A stretch of 46,825 nucleotides of DNA from an uncultured marine group I thaumarchaeote (GTDB taxonomy: Archaea; Thermoproteota; Nitrososphaeria; Nitrososphaerales; Nitrosopumilaceae): the NCBI GenBank assembly GCA_902566725.1, contig CACFJZ010000004.1, forward strand, positions 1 to 46,825, read 5' to 3'. Shown here piece after piece: positions 1 through 8,894 of this stretch. The notes under the pieces were generated by a model that searched no databases, was not told the origin of the DNA, and saw nothing but the letters and a program-made list of their open reading frames with translations. The translations under genes were made by a program, and so were the position numbers. Numbering within the stretch: the stretch's first letter is position 1; each line of letters begins with the position of its first letter.

Positions 1-765
1 CCTGAATCAATGATTAACATTGATGATTTTTCAGCTGATGATAGACTTGTACACATTGTAGTGAGTCAAAAAGAATTACAACAAATTTTTTCAAACAATG
101 AGTTTAGTGAAAATAAAATTACAATGACAGTAAAGCCTGAAAGTGATTTGCCATTGTCTGGTGTAACAGAAAATGGACAATTCAAAGTTAATTTATGGTG
201 GGATAATGAATTGAAATCTGGACAGAAAGCAGTTCTTTATTTTGATGTTTTAGATACATTCCTCAAAGATAGACCCATTGCTGCATCATATGACTTAAAG
301 ATTCTTCATGAGGGAAAACAAATTAGTGAAACCAGTGGTGTAAGTTTAGATTCAAAAACACAAAGCAATAGTTATGAATTTTTGATTCCAGAAGATGTAT
401 CTGGAATTATTAGTATCAAGTTTGAAAAATTATCCGATAGTAGTGTAGCCAATTTAGAAATTCCATTAATTGTAGATAGAAAAGATTCAACATCAGAATA
501 CCAAATTCCAACATGGGTGAAAAATAATGCGGGATGGTGGGCAACAGATCAAATACCAGATTCTGCATTTATCGATGGAATTGAATTTTTGATAAAAGAT
601 GGACTTATTGTGGTGCCAATTTCTGAATCTCAATCAGAAGAAGATTCATCAATTCCTAAATGGATTAAAACTAATGCGGGATGGTGGGCAGATGGACAAA
701 TTGATGATAAAACATTTGCAACAGGCATTGAGTTTTTGATAAAGATTGGACTTATTGCCGTTTAA
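1..765 (+). CDS. Secreted thaumarchaeal repeat protein, 5' end cut by window
   Basis: The reading frame is open from the first base, so the true start lies outside and the ATG at 10 is probably internal. The visible part begins with a beta-rich domain of about 160 residues. Two near-identical repeats follow, at about residues 164-201 and 215-250, each built as an IPxW start, an NAGWWA core, a short acidic turn and a GIEFLIKxGLI end. This tryptophan-rich repeat is common in secreted thaumarchaeal proteins; its function is unknown to me. The protein stops right after the second repeat, and its last 14 bases overlap the tail of the convergent cyclophilin gene. No enzyme motif is visible. Confidence 0.75.
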   Translation, partial: PESMINIDDFSADDRLVHIVVSQKELQQIFSNNEFSENKITMTVKPESDLPLSGVTENGQFKVNLWWDNELKSGQKAVLYFDVLDTFLKDRPIAASYDLKILHEGKQISETSGVSLDSKTQSNSYEFLIPEDVSGIISIKFEKLSDSSVANLEIPLIVDRKDSTSEYQIPTWVKNNAGWWATDQIPDSAFIDGIEFLIKDGLIVVPISESQSEEDSSIPKWIKTNAGWWADGQIDDKTFATGIEFLIKIGLIAV

Positions 766-2341
766 TTCTGTTTTTAATTGCAATTATTGCAGCTGCTGGT
801 GCTACAAAGTACATTCCAATGTTTAGGAGAATTATTCCTATACCATATCCTAAGATTTCTTGCTCAGAATCTACATCAACATAGTTGAGTAGTGTTAGTG
901 AGGTTAACATTGGGGTTAGTGTTACTTTGACTGCTTCTTTGAATACTGGGTTTTCTCGTTCATAGTCAGCAACTGCTGGTGAGAATGAATAGTAGAATTG
1001 GTTGAATCCTGTCATAAATGCAGTACCAGATTGTGTTGTCATTACTTTACCATCTCTAATTTCTCTCAAGAATTGTACTTGTGGTGCCATTTCAGAACCG
1101 TATGCTGCAGTTGCAATTAGACAACCGCCACCATCTACTGAGTTGGTTTGGTCTTTCCATTCTTCCATAGTAATATTGTCATCAGGATTTTCTGATAAAG
1201 TTGAAAGTGTTTCAAAAGAATTAATCATATCATTAAACAGTGCATCTTGTGCGAAGTAATTTTCCAGTGTATTCATGTATTGAAGTTGATATAGTTTATT
1301 ATTATCATGGATTAATGCTGTGGCAAAAGCTATCTCTATAATTTCATCATTTTGATTTTCAAAATTTGCTTTGGTTATAAACAAATGTGCGTCGTATTCA
1401 TTGGCCACTATACGTGATTCATTTTCTATTACAAGAACACCCTGATCAATTAATGGTTGGATTTGATTTTTGAAATTTTCAACGTCTTGTTCTAGATCTA
1501 GTTCAGATTTTGAGATAGTTACAGTTAGAGCAGGACTCAAATTTCCAGTTTTAGGTCCTGCAACAACAATATTAGGAGTATTAGGATCTACACGAGGAGG
1601 AGTTTGTATAATCCAACCTTGAGGAGTGTTAAATGATACCCCATACTCTGTATTAGTATATTTACCACCACTTGTTTGCATTGGAGGTTTGTGTGTCGTA
1701 CTAGGATCATTGAGAGTTGGTAAATTAGGTAGATCAGAACGCTGAACAACTTCTACTTCAGTAATTATTGCCAATCCTGCATTGTTAGGGGCATCAGCCC
1801 CAGGTCCATCAAATCCAGTTACAGACTTCAGAGTTTCCAAAGATGCAATTCTATCTAGTGTTTCAAAACTTTCATCAGAAATTATTCTTCCAAAAACTGT
1901 GTATTGACCATCAAGAAAATGTGAGTTTTCATGTACGATGAAAAATTGTGACCCTGCACTGTTAGGATCAGATGAACGTGCCATGGAGACAATCCCCCTA
2001 TCATGTTTGATCTTATTGAACTCTGCATCTATTGCATAACCAGGATTTCCTTGTCCCCATGACTCAATAGATACATTAACATCTTTAGTACCTGGATCGC
2101 CTCCTTGAATCATAAATCCATTTATTATTCTATGAAATATTGTTTCGGTGTAAAATCCTTCTTCAGATAATTTGATGAAATTTTCAACGTGATTTGGAGC
2201 AACATCAGGGAAGAATTCTATTAACATTTTTCCACTTGGAGTTTTAATAATTACAATTGTATCTTCATAATCTGCAAAGGCATATGGTACAAAACAAATT
2301 AAGAATAAGGAAAATGTCATGGAGAATAATAATTTGTTCAT
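752..2341 (-). CDS. Secreted cyclophilin-type peptidyl-prolyl isomerase with PsbP-like and CFI-box C-terminal domains
   Basis: Predicted to isomerise X-Pro bonds of proteins outside the membrane. Residues 1-24 form a signal peptide ending near AFA. Residues about 26-195 are a cyclophilin domain with the FHRIINGFMIQGGDPG and GSQFFI motifs. Residues about 225-375 resemble a PsbP-like domain (YGVSFNTPQGW opening). The C-terminal 130 residues start with GGGCLIATAAYGSE, the so-called CFI-box seen in exported archaeal and bacterial proteins, and end in a hydrophobic segment followed by basic residues, so the protein is probably membrane anchored. The domain order is unusual. The cyclophilin call is firm; the PsbP-like call is moderate. 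Confidence 0.85.
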   Translation of the reverse strand: MNKLLFSMTFSLFLICFVPYAFADYEDTIVIIKTPSGKMLIEFFPDVAPNHVENFIKLSEEGFYTETIFHRIINGFMIQGGDPGTKDVNVSIESWGQGNPGYAIDAEFNKIKHDRGIVSMARSSDPNSAGSQFFIVHENSHFLDGQYTVFGRIISDESFETLDRIASLETLKSVTGFDGPGADAPNNAGLAIITEVEVVQRSDLPNLPTLNDPSTTHKPPMQTSGGKYTNTEYGVSFNTPQGWIIQTPPRVDPNTPNIVVAGPKTGNLSPALTVTISKSELDLEQDVENFKNQIQPLIDQGVLVIENESRIVANEYDAHLFITKANFENQNDEIIEIAFATALIHDNNKLYQLQYMNTLENYFAQDALFNDMINSFETLSTLSENPDDNITMEEWKDQTNSVDGGGCLIATAAYGSEMAPQVQFLREIRDGKVMTTQSGTAFMTGFNQFYYSFSPAVADYERENPVFKEAVKVTLTPMLTSLTLLNYVDVDSEQEILGYGIGIILLNIGMYFVAPAAAIIAIKNRIKRQ

Positions 2342-2416
2342 AAAAATGGAAATTTCATCTATAATAAAAATTAGATCTGCAGTTAACTTTTAACGATCCA
2401 TTTTTCAAGTTGTTTT

Positions 2417-2917
2417 ATGGTATTTGATGAGAAAATTCATACACATCTAATGTCCGTATGGCGAGAGTCAAAATCATTTTTTGGTGTAGGCGGTAAAGAA
2501 GGAATGTTACTCTTAACAGATAATCATTTTATTTTTCTAAAAAGAACTGAACGAATGAAAAAATGGTGGGGGGCTGCAACCAAAAGACAAGTAGTTACTT
2601 TGTTACAAAATAATAATACAATTCTTCGACATGACGGATATGATGAAAAAGATTTGGAAATTGATCTGGAAGAAGTCAAATCAAAATATATCAGCAAGAT
2701 AACATTTGACAATATTTTAGAAATTGGTGAAGAAGAAAAAACATGGGGCAGTGTATTAAAAATTACAGCTGTAGAAGATGGAAAGAAAAAGCAATATGAT
2801 TTTTCAATTGTGCAAGACTGGGTAAATTATCCAATTAAAGATCCTACAAAATATCTTAGAGTTAATTGGACACCATGTATTGACTATATTAAATCAAAAC
2901 AAAGAGTAACAAAATAA
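2417..2917 (+). CDS. Conserved hypothetical protein, possibly PH/GRAM-like fold
   Basis: A soluble 166-residue protein with no signal peptide or membrane segment. The pattern GxGGKEGMLLLTDNHFIFLKR near residues 24-44, followed by alternating strands and a final helix after a VNWTPCIDYIK stretch, resembles bacterial PH or GRAM-like domains in which a strand reads as a 'turn-on-the-display' hairpin. That is a pattern impression only. The gene ends 1 base before cbiE starts and is probably cotranscribed with it. No catalytic residues can be named. Confidence 0.6.
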   Translation: MVFDEKIHTHLMSVWRESKSFFGVGGKEGMLLLTDNHFIFLKRTERMKKWWGAATKRQVVTLLQNNNTILRHDGYDEKDLEIDLEEVKSKYISKITFDNILEIGEEEKTWGSVLKITAVEDGKKKQYDFSIVQDWVNYPIKDPTKYLRVNWTPCIDYIKSKQRVTK

Positions 2918-2918
2918 G

Positions 2919-3617
2919 ATGAACAAAGTTTTTGCTGTTGGAGTAGGTCCAGGTTCACCAAAATATGTTACAGATATTGTAAAAGAAGTAATATCACAAT
3001 GTGACGTTGTAATTGGCTATGGTTATACGATAAAAACAATTGAAGAATATGTCAAAGGAAAAAGAATTCTTGAAGTAACAATGCAGAATCAAGAAGATGC
3101 ATATCAAGAAATTGCAAAAGAGGGCAATCATACAATCCTCGTTCCATTTACAGGTGATGTTAATTTTTCAGAATCAGAAGTTGTTGATAGGCTAATTGAG
3201 ATTTATGATGAAGTTGAAATCATTCCAGGTATTAGTTCAACTCAAGTTGCAGCATCACGTGCTAAAGTTCCAACAGATAAATCAAAAGTCATCACCATGC
3301 ATATTTCAACTTCAATAGAAGAGAAAAAATTAGAATTACTAAAAGCGTTAATTGATGGGTATAGTGTAATTTTAGTTCCAAGACCTTGGCCTAAAGTTCC
3401 AGAGAAACATTTCATGCAATCTGAAATTGCAATATATTTGAAAGAAAAAGGATTTGAAACCTCAAAGATGAAAGTTCATGTCTATGAATCAATTACTACA
3501 GAAAATGAAACTAGTTTTGAAGGAACAGTGGAACAGTTAGAAGGAAAGGAGTTTTCAGATCTTTCAGTAATGGTGTTTAATCAAGCAACACTTGAATCAT
3601 ACATCAATTTTGAGTAG
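2919..3617 (+). CDS. cbiE: Cobalt-precorrin-7 C5-methyltransferase (CbiE)
   Basis: Predicted SAM-dependent methyltransferase of the anaerobic cobalamin pathway. The N-terminus carries the GVGPGSPKYVT motif of tetrapyrrole methylases, followed by CDVVIGYGYTIKTIEEY, typical of the CbiE branch, and an IIPGISSTQVAASR motif near residue 100. The 232-residue length fits a stand-alone CbiE without the CbiT domain. Thaumarchaea are known cobalamin producers, which supports the call. It follows the PH-like gene by 1 base and precedes the HEPN-type gene by 2, so the three may form one transcript. Another precorrin methylase is possible but less likely. Confidence 0.8.
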   Translation: MNKVFAVGVGPGSPKYVTDIVKEVISQCDVVIGYGYTIKTIEEYVKGKRILEVTMQNQEDAYQEIAKEGNHTILVPFTGDVNFSESEVVDRLIEIYDEVEIIPGISSTQVAASRAKVPTDKSKVITMHISTSIEEKKLELLKALIDGYSVILVPRPWPKVPEKHFMQSEIAIYLKEKGFETSKMKVHVYESITTENETSFEGTVEQLEGKEFSDLSVMVFNQATLESYINFE

Positions 3618-3619
3618 TT

Positions 3620-4030
3620 ATGCAAAAAGGTCCTTCTGCTCAAAAACTTCAAAAGATTTTAGAAACTACAAACGAACGTGATTTGTTCCTAGTCGGTCAT
3701 ATGTATATTGAAAACACCATTGATAGAATTTTGGAAAAAAAATTCAATATTCCTCCAAAATCAATTGATAGTACATTATTCACATCAAATCTAAAAATGG
3801 ATATACTTACAGAATCTGGTTTGATAAAAGGAAATTTGAAAAAAAATGTAGAATTAATGTCAAGAATTCGAAATAGATACGCTCACAAATTAGAACCAAA
3901 TGAACAAAGAATTGGAAACTACATTAGAGAATTAAGTTATTTGGGTGGTGCTACTGCAGGAACAAAAAAATTTGAAAAGTATAGAGTTTGTGTCATACGA
4001 ACCTTTACTGCACTAGAAAAAATGTTGTAA
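3620..4030 (+). CDS. HEPN-like/MltR-like small protein
   Basis: A soluble helical protein of 136 residues. The R84-N-R-Y-A-H89 sequence matches the R-x4-H signature of HEPN ribonuclease domains, and the surrounding helices (a long N-terminal helix with E..IDRILEKKF, then KKNVELMSRIRNRYAHKLEP) match that fold and the related MltR-like family. HEPN proteins often cut RNA and pair with a nucleotidyltransferase antitoxin, but no such partner lies beside this gene; its neighbours are cbiE and an AN1 zinc finger. Whether it is an active nuclease cannot be told from sequence alone. Confidence 0.55.
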   Translation: MQKGPSAQKLQKILETTNERDLFLVGHMYIENTIDRILEKKFNIPPKSIDSTLFTSNLKMDILTESGLIKGNLKKNVELMSRIRNRYAHKLEPNEQRIGNYIRELSYLGGATAGTKKFEKYRVCVIRTFTALEKML

Positions 4031-4060
4031 ATTTATTAGAGAAAAAATCTATCTGAAAAC

Positions 4061-4282
4061 ATGAAACCAGAAAAATGTGCATATTGTGGAGATATGGTAG
4101 ATATTCCGTTTGAATGTACATATTGTAAAGATCCATTTTGTGACGAACATAGACTTCCAGAAGATCATCGATGTGTGAAATTAACAGTATTAAGAGCAAA
4201 AAAATTTGGAGAAAGAAAAGTAATCCGAGATGGCGGACCGGGTTCGAGTAAATTTAAAAGATTTTTTGGAAGATTTCGTTAA
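4061..4282 (+). CDS. AN1-type zinc finger protein
   Basis: A 73-residue protein whose first 40 residues give a complete AN1 ligand set: C6, C9, C19, C22, C27, H30, H36 and C38. The remaining tail is strongly basic (RAKKFGERK and FKRFFGRFR), which suggests nucleic-acid or ribosome binding. AN1 fingers in eukaryotes occur in ubiquitin and stress pathways; the archaeal role is not settled. It is transcribed with the upstream HEPN-like gene (30-base gap) and its stop abuts the end of the convergent membrane protein gene at 4283. Confidence 0.8.
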   Translation: MKPEKCAYCGDMVDIPFECTYCKDPFCDEHRLPEDHRCVKLTVLRAKKFGERKVIRDGGPGSSKFKRFFGRFR

Positions 4283-4597
4283 TCAGTATTCTGCTTTAGT
4301 AGGATCAAGTTTTGTACGTTTAGCTTGAAAGAATAATGTGGCAGCTAGTGCTAGCATTACCACAATTGACATCCACAGTGGTTCAACATGTGAATATTCT
4401 TCTCTAGTAACTATTAAAGCAGGAAATACAACATAAATTATCGATAAGATGATCATCGCAACTCCTTGAATTGATAATTTTTTCCATGATGAGAGTTTTA
4501 TTCCCCTACTGATTAATTCTATAATTCCAAGAGCTATGAACGGATAGATTGTAAATGCTAAAAAATCAATGATATCTACTGAGCCAGGATGAGACAT
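4283..4597 (-). CDS. Small multi-pass membrane protein, unknown function
   Basis: A 104-residue protein with three hydrophobic segments (about residues 8-28, 39-62 and 72-92) and a short charged C-terminus. I do not recognise the family. It lies 1 base downstream of the GINS gene on the same strand, so it is probably cotranscribed; nothing else links it to replication. The ATG start was chosen because it follows the GINS stop directly. Confidence 0.6.
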   Translation of the reverse strand: MSHPGSVDIIDFLAFTIYPFIALGIIELISRGIKLSSWKKLSIQGVAMIILSIIYVVFPALIVTREEYSHVEPLWMSIVVMLALAATLFFQAKRTKLDPTKAEY

Positions 4598-4598
4598 G

Positions 4599-5150
4599 TT
4601 ATTCTTCTATTCTAACTTTTAATGCAACTCCATTTGAAATTAACGCTTGTGCATTTTCATTAGGAATTGTTGCGATATCTTCAGGTTTGAATGGACCATA
4701 TTTTTCCAAATCAACGCCCACAATTTCATCAAATTCTTTTACAAATCTAACAGTAACAGGTTTGGTTTTGTGTTTTGTAGAAGTAATTTCTAAAAATTTT
4801 GATTTTCCATTGATTATTCCAGAAATTATCATGTCTTTTCGTTCATTCATTTCATCATTAGAATCAAAAATGAATTTTTCTTCATCCGTTAAGATACTAT
4901 AAGATGATTCAGATGACATTTTTTCGAGTCTTTTATTTATGAGAAGTTCGGTTAAGCTGGTTGCAATTGTGATCATATTACTTTTAGTTTTATTTTCAAT
5001 TCCATCATATTCCTCATTTTTTAGATTACCAATGAAATTAGATAAATTTCTGAAAAAATCTGGATTAAGCTCCTGTATTTCTTCAGTTTGAAATTCCTGT
5101 AGTACAATTACATGGAGATTTTTTAGATCGAGTGATTCTAGTTCTGACAA
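4599..5150 (-). CDS. Archaeal GINS complex subunit (Gins51-type)
   Basis: Predicted part of the CMG-type replicative helicase, linking MCM and the GAN/Cdc45-like protein. The N-terminal two thirds are helical (A-domain). The C-terminal 50 residues form the small B-domain with VRFVKEFDEIVGVDLEKYGP and the FKPEDIATIP motif followed by A..LI..G.A, which is diagnostic of archaeal Gins51. The A-then-B order fits Gins51 rather than Gins23. Translation appears to start at a TTG (5148-5150), since no in-frame ATG precedes the conserved region closely. It is divergent from glnA and lies about 11 kb from the candidate origin. Confidence 0.75.
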   Translation of the reverse strand: MSELESLDLKNLHVIVLQEFQTEEIQELNPDFFRNLSNFIGNLKNEEYDGIENKTKSNMITIATSLTELLINKRLEKMSSESSYSILTDEEKFIFDSNDEMNERKDMIISGIINGKSKFLEITSTKHKTKPVTVRFVKEFDEIVGVDLEKYGPFKPEDIATIPNENAQALISNGVALKVRIEE

Positions 5151-5209
5151 TTTTATACAAAGTTAATCTTAAATGGTACGTTTAATTCTTTTAGCTTGAA
5201 GTTAGAAAA

Positions 5210-6670
5210 TTGCCGTATAAAGTAATAGGTGGTAAGGCCACACAAGTGAAATATTCTTCGGATGAAGTATTCTCTAGAATAAAACATGAAGATATAAAAT
5301 TCATAGACCTTCAATTCACAGGTTTAACAGGAAGATTCCATCACACAACAATTTCAGCAGATACATTTACTCCACAACAGATGGAGGATGGATTACCAAA
5401 GTTAGATGGTTCATCTATTGTAGGTTTTACAGATATTGCAGATTCGGATTTAATTCTAAAACCAGATCCAAGTACATTTGCAATTATTCCTTGGGTGAAA
5501 GAAAAGAAAACTGCCAGGTTGCTATGTGATGTTTATTGGGGAGGAGATAGAGGACGTTTAGAAAGTGATCCTAGAGGCATATGTCAGAAAGCTGAGAAAT
5601 ATGTAACAACGCAAGGATTTGATTACAGTACGTGGGGACCAGAAGTTGAATTCTTTGTATTTGACAAAGTTCATTGGGATGTTTTAACACCATACAAAGG
5701 TCAATCTTACTCAATTGAATCTGCAGAAGCACCTTGGAGTCAGGAAGGGACTGGTTATCCAATGGGATTACAAGAAGGATACTATCCAAGTACACCATCA
5801 GACACACTTACACCATTTAGAAACGAGTGTGTTGATGTTTTGAATGATAATTTTGGAATTTTATGTGACAACCACCATCATGAAGTTGCAACTGCAGGAC
5901 AATGTGAAATCGATATAAAATACGATTACATGACAAATGCTGCAGATGGTGCACAGTCATACAAGTATGTCGTAAGAAATGTTGCAGCAGGATTTGGCAA
6001 AGTAGCTACAATGATGCCTAAACCAATTTCTATGGATTCAGGTTCGGGTATGCACACAAACGTTAGTCTATGGAAAAAAGATGTGAATACATTTTATGAC
6101 AAAGATGAAGAATTAGAATTAAGTCAAACGGGTCGTTATTTCTGTGGAGGAGTAATGGAACATGCTAAAGGATTAACAGCGATTACAAATCCTACAACCA
6201 ACTCATATCACAGATTAGTTCCAGGTTATGAAGCACCAGTTTACATTGCATGGAGTTCAAGTAATCGTTCTGCAACAATTAGGATTCCCGGACATTTCAA
6301 GGGAGAAAAATATGCATTTATGAAAAGAATGGAATATCGTGTTCCTGATCCTGCATCAAATCCATATCTAGTATTTTCAGCTGTATTGGCTGCAGGATTA
6401 GATGGTGTTAAGAAAAAGATTGAACCGGGTGATCCAGTTAAAGAAGACATTTACAAAATGACAAAATCAGAAAGAATCAAACGAGGAATTGATACGTTAC
6501 CTGCAAATCTTGGAAGAGCATTAGATGAATTAGAAAGTGACAGAAAGTATCTAGCACCAATATTTGATAGTGAAGTTTTAGATAAGATCATAGAGTTGGA
6601 AAGAAGAGATCATAGAGAAATTGCAATCAGACCTCACCCACATGAATTTTATCTATACTTTGATGTATAG
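5210..6670 (+). CDS. glnA: Glutamine synthetase, type I
   Basis: Makes glutamine from glutamate, ammonia and ATP, the main entry of ammonium into biomass. The 486-residue length is usual for type I. Visible motifs include the beta-grasp N-terminus (LTGRFHHTTI), the metal-binding EVEFFVFD, GQCEIDIKYD, MDSGSGMHTNVSLWKKD, NPTTNSYHRLVPGYEAP and the RIPG substrate loop. The gene appears to start with TTG at 5210; the homologous N-terminus begins immediately there. It is divergent from GINS across 59 bases. The neighbourhood does not include a PII gene. Confidence 0.95.
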   Translation: MPYKVIGGKATQVKYSSDEVFSRIKHEDIKFIDLQFTGLTGRFHHTTISADTFTPQQMEDGLPKLDGSSIVGFTDIADSDLILKPDPSTFAIIPWVKEKKTARLLCDVYWGGDRGRLESDPRGICQKAEKYVTTQGFDYSTWGPEVEFFVFDKVHWDVLTPYKGQSYSIESAEAPWSQEGTGYPMGLQEGYYPSTPSDTLTPFRNECVDVLNDNFGILCDNHHHEVATAGQCEIDIKYDYMTNAADGAQSYKYVVRNVAAGFGKVATMMPKPISMDSGSGMHTNVSLWKKDVNTFYDKDEELELSQTGRYFCGGVMEHAKGLTAITNPTTNSYHRLVPGYEAPVYIAWSSSNRSATIRIPGHFKGEKYAFMKRMEYRVPDPASNPYLVFSAVLAAGLDGVKKKIEPGDPVKEDIYKMTKSERIKRGIDTLPANLGRALDELESDRKYLAPIFDSEVLDKIIELERRDHREIAIRPHPHEFYLYFDV

Positions 6671-6673
6671 AAT

Positions 6674-7060
6674 TTAGTTAAATATAGAACGTTCACTAAT
6701 TTCATGAATTAAAATCACAGATAAGACCATCATTCCCAGCCCAGATAATATCATTATTGACTTAAACCTCTGTATTTTTACTCCAAGGAAAATTAGAATT
6801 CCTCCTGCAAGACCAAGGAAAATTATAAGCATCCCAAGAATTACTGTTTCGGATTGAACACCTAAAGTAAAAGGAGTAAATATTCCTGAAAGTAATGCGG
6901 CGAGAGCTATAACGTATGCATATTTTGTTCCTGACAGAATGACGGACTTTAAACTAATTGGTGTTTTTGATGAAATTGGATTTTCTGTAAATTGTTTTTC
7001 TTTCTCTGTTTGAGATGAATCTGATTTTTGTTTATCAGACCATCTTCTGTGTTTAACCAT
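6674..7060 (-). CDS. Predicted three-pass membrane protein, unknown
   Basis: The first 40 residues are hydrophilic and rich in Ser, Lys and Gln. Three hydrophobic helices follow at about residues 46-66, 72-94 and 101-119. No family is recognised. The gene is convergent with glnA (3-base gap) and lies downstream of the thermosome gene on the same strand (43-base gap), so read-through from the strong thermosome promoter is possible. Confidence 0.6.
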   Translation of the reverse strand: MVKHRRWSDKQKSDSSQTEKEKQFTENPISSKTPISLKSVILSGTKYAYVIALAALLSGIFTPFTLGVQSETVILGMLIIFLGLAGGILIFLGVKIQRFKSIMILSGLGMMVLSVILIHEISERSIFN

Positions 7061-7103
7061 GATAATTTAGAATGAATATGTGTTGATTAAAATTTTTGGT
7101 AAC

Positions 7104-8798
7104 CTACATTCCCATTCCAGGTGGCATTCCCATGCCGCCCATACCTGGCATACCGCCCATACCACCCATATCAGGCATTCCGCCTTCAGCACCTGGTGGG
7201 GGACCTGCAGATTTTGCGGTTGCAATTACATCATCGATTCTAAGAATCATGCATGCAGCTTCTGTGGCTGCTGAAACAATTTGATGTTTCACTGCGAGTG
7301 GTTCAATAATATCAGTTGATTTCAAATTTCCTACTTTACCTTTCATTACATCAATACCTGTCCATTTCTCACCTTTGGTTTGTTTTGAACGTAAATGTGT
7401 TAAAGTATCAATTGGATCCATTCCTGCGTTTTCAGATAATGCTAAAGGAATTGCTTCTAGTGCTTCAGCAAACTTTTCTGCTGCTAGTTGTTCACGTCCT
7501 TGAAGTGATTTTGCCCAGTTTCTAATTTTAGTTGCCGCATATGTTTCAGGAGCTCCACCACCTGCTACAATTGATGGTAATTCCATTACATCTCTTACAA
7601 CCATAAGTGAATCATGAACTGAACGCTCTACTTCATCGACAACTCTTTGTGAACCTGCACGTAATAGTAGTGTAACAGATTTTGGGTGTCTACAACCTTC
7701 AATGAAAACCCATTTGTCTTCTTCAACTTTCTTTTCTTGAATTGAAGATGCTGAACCCAAGTCTTTTTCAAATAAGTCATCTAGATTAGTTACAATTCTT
7801 GCGCCTGTTGCTTTTGCAAGTTTAGATAAATCACTTTCTTTAACACGTCTAACTGCTAAAATTCCAGCCTTTGACAAATAGTGTTGTGCCATGTCATCAA
7901 TTCCTTTTTGACACAAAACTACGTTTGCGCCAGAACCAATAACTTTGTCAACCATTGTCTTGAGCATTTTATTTTCTTCATCTAAGAATGCTTTCATCTG
8001 TTGTGGGTTTGAGATGTTAATTTTTGCATCAGTTTCAGTTTTGTTAATTTCAAGTGCTGCATTTAGAAGTGCAATTTTTCCTTCTGTTATTTTCTTTGGC
8101 ATTCCAGAATGAACTATTTCTTTGTCAAGTACAATTCCTTGAATAATTTTTGAGTCTTTAATTGAACCACCTGCTTTCTTTTCTACTTTAATATCATCAA
8201 CGTCAACAGTAAATTTGTCGCCATTCTTTTCAGCAACAGCCTTTACTGCTTTGACAATCATGTCTGCTAATTGTTCAGAATCTTTTCTAACTAGTTTAGT
8301 TTGCATTGATGTTTTTGCAATTTTTAATAGAATAGCATTATCAGTTGCTGAAACTTTATCTGCAATTTGATCTAAGAACTCTTTTGCTTTTCTTCCTGCC
8401 TTTCTATAACCATCAACAATGATTGTTGGGTGTACATCTTGTAGTACAAGTCCTTCAGCGTGTTCTAGCAATGCACCTGCTAAAACAACTGCAGATGTTG
8501 TTCCATCGCCTACTTCATTGTCGGTAGTTTTTGAAATTTCAACAAGCATTTTTGCTGCTGGATGTTGCACATCAATTTCTTTAAGAATTGTTGCACCGTC
8601 ATTTGTAATTGTAACATCACCTAAAGAGTCAACTAGCATTTTGTCCATTCCTTTTGGACCTAAACTGGTATGAACAATATCGGCAATGATTTTAGCAGCT
8701 GCGATATTGTTTTTCTGAGCTTCTCTGCCTTTTACCTGATTAGCATCGTCTTTTAGAACAACAACAGGTAAGTTGCCTTTTGGAGTTTGTGCTGCCAT
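7104..8798 (-). CDS. Thermosome subunit (group II chaperonin)
   Basis: ATP-dependent folding machine of the archaeal cytosol, built as two stacked rings of CCT/TCP-1-like subunits. The sequence shows the N-terminal [24 protein letters not shown] and [13 protein letters not shown] motifs, the nucleotide-binding [12 protein letters not shown], the apical-domain region, and a C-terminal GGMP-type tail rich in Gly and Met. The 564-residue length is normal. A TATA element sits 26 bases upstream of the ATG, giving a leaderless transcript. Only one subunit gene is seen here; paralogues may lie elsewhere. Confidence 0.96.
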   Translation of the reverse strand: MAAQTPKGNLPVVVLKDDANQVKGREAQKNNIAAAKIIADIVHTSLGPKGMDKMLVDSLGDVTITNDGATILKEIDVQHPAAKMLVEISKTTDNEVGDGTTSAVVLAGALLEHAEGLVLQDVHPTIIVDGYRKAGRKAKEFLDQIADKVSATDNAILLKIAKTSMQTKLVRKDSEQLADMIVKAVKAVAEKNGDKFTVDVDDIKVEKKAGGSIKDSKIIQGIVLDKEIVHSGMPKKITEGKIALLNAALEINKTETDAKINISNPQQMKAFLDEENKMLKTMVDKVIGSGANVVLCQKGIDDMAQHYLSKAGILAVRRVKESDLSKLAKATGARIVTNLDDLFEKDLGSASSIQEKKVEEDKWVFIEGCRHPKSVTLLLRAGSQRVVDEVERSVHDSLMVVRDVMELPSIVAGGGAPETYAATKIRNWAKSLQGREQLAAEKFAEALEAIPLALSENAGMDPIDTLTHLRSKQTKGEKWTGIDVMKGKVGNLKSTDIIEPLAVKHQIVSAATEAACMILRIDDVIATAKSAGPPPGAEGGMPDMGGMGGMPGMGGMGMPPGMGM

Positions 8799-8818
8799 AG
8801 ATCAAAACGTCAAATTTC

Positions 8819-8829
8819 AAAATATATAG
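8819..8829 (-). promoter_or_regulatory. TATA element of the thermosome gene
   Basis: On the minus strand this reads CTATATATTTT, centred about 26 bases before the ATG at 8798. That spacing predicts transcription from or next to the start codon, so the mRNA would be leaderless. Position and composition fit archaeal TBP sites; strength is not known. Confidence 0.55.
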
Positions 8830-8894
8830 CTTCTTGATCAAAAATGTATGAAAAAGATCGCTGGTCTTAAATTAGGAAAATCAAGTTCAAAGTC

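Noticed and set aside
4235-4262. Possible T-loop (GGTTCGAGT) suggesting a second tRNA
   Set aside because: It lies in the basic tail of the AN1 gene and no acceptor or anticodon arm can be formed around it.
7080-7284. Two overlapping plus-strand ORFs rich in Pro, His and Cys
   Set aside because: They are antisense to the Gly/Met-rich tail of the thermosome gene; the repeats in that tail produce open frames on the other strand.
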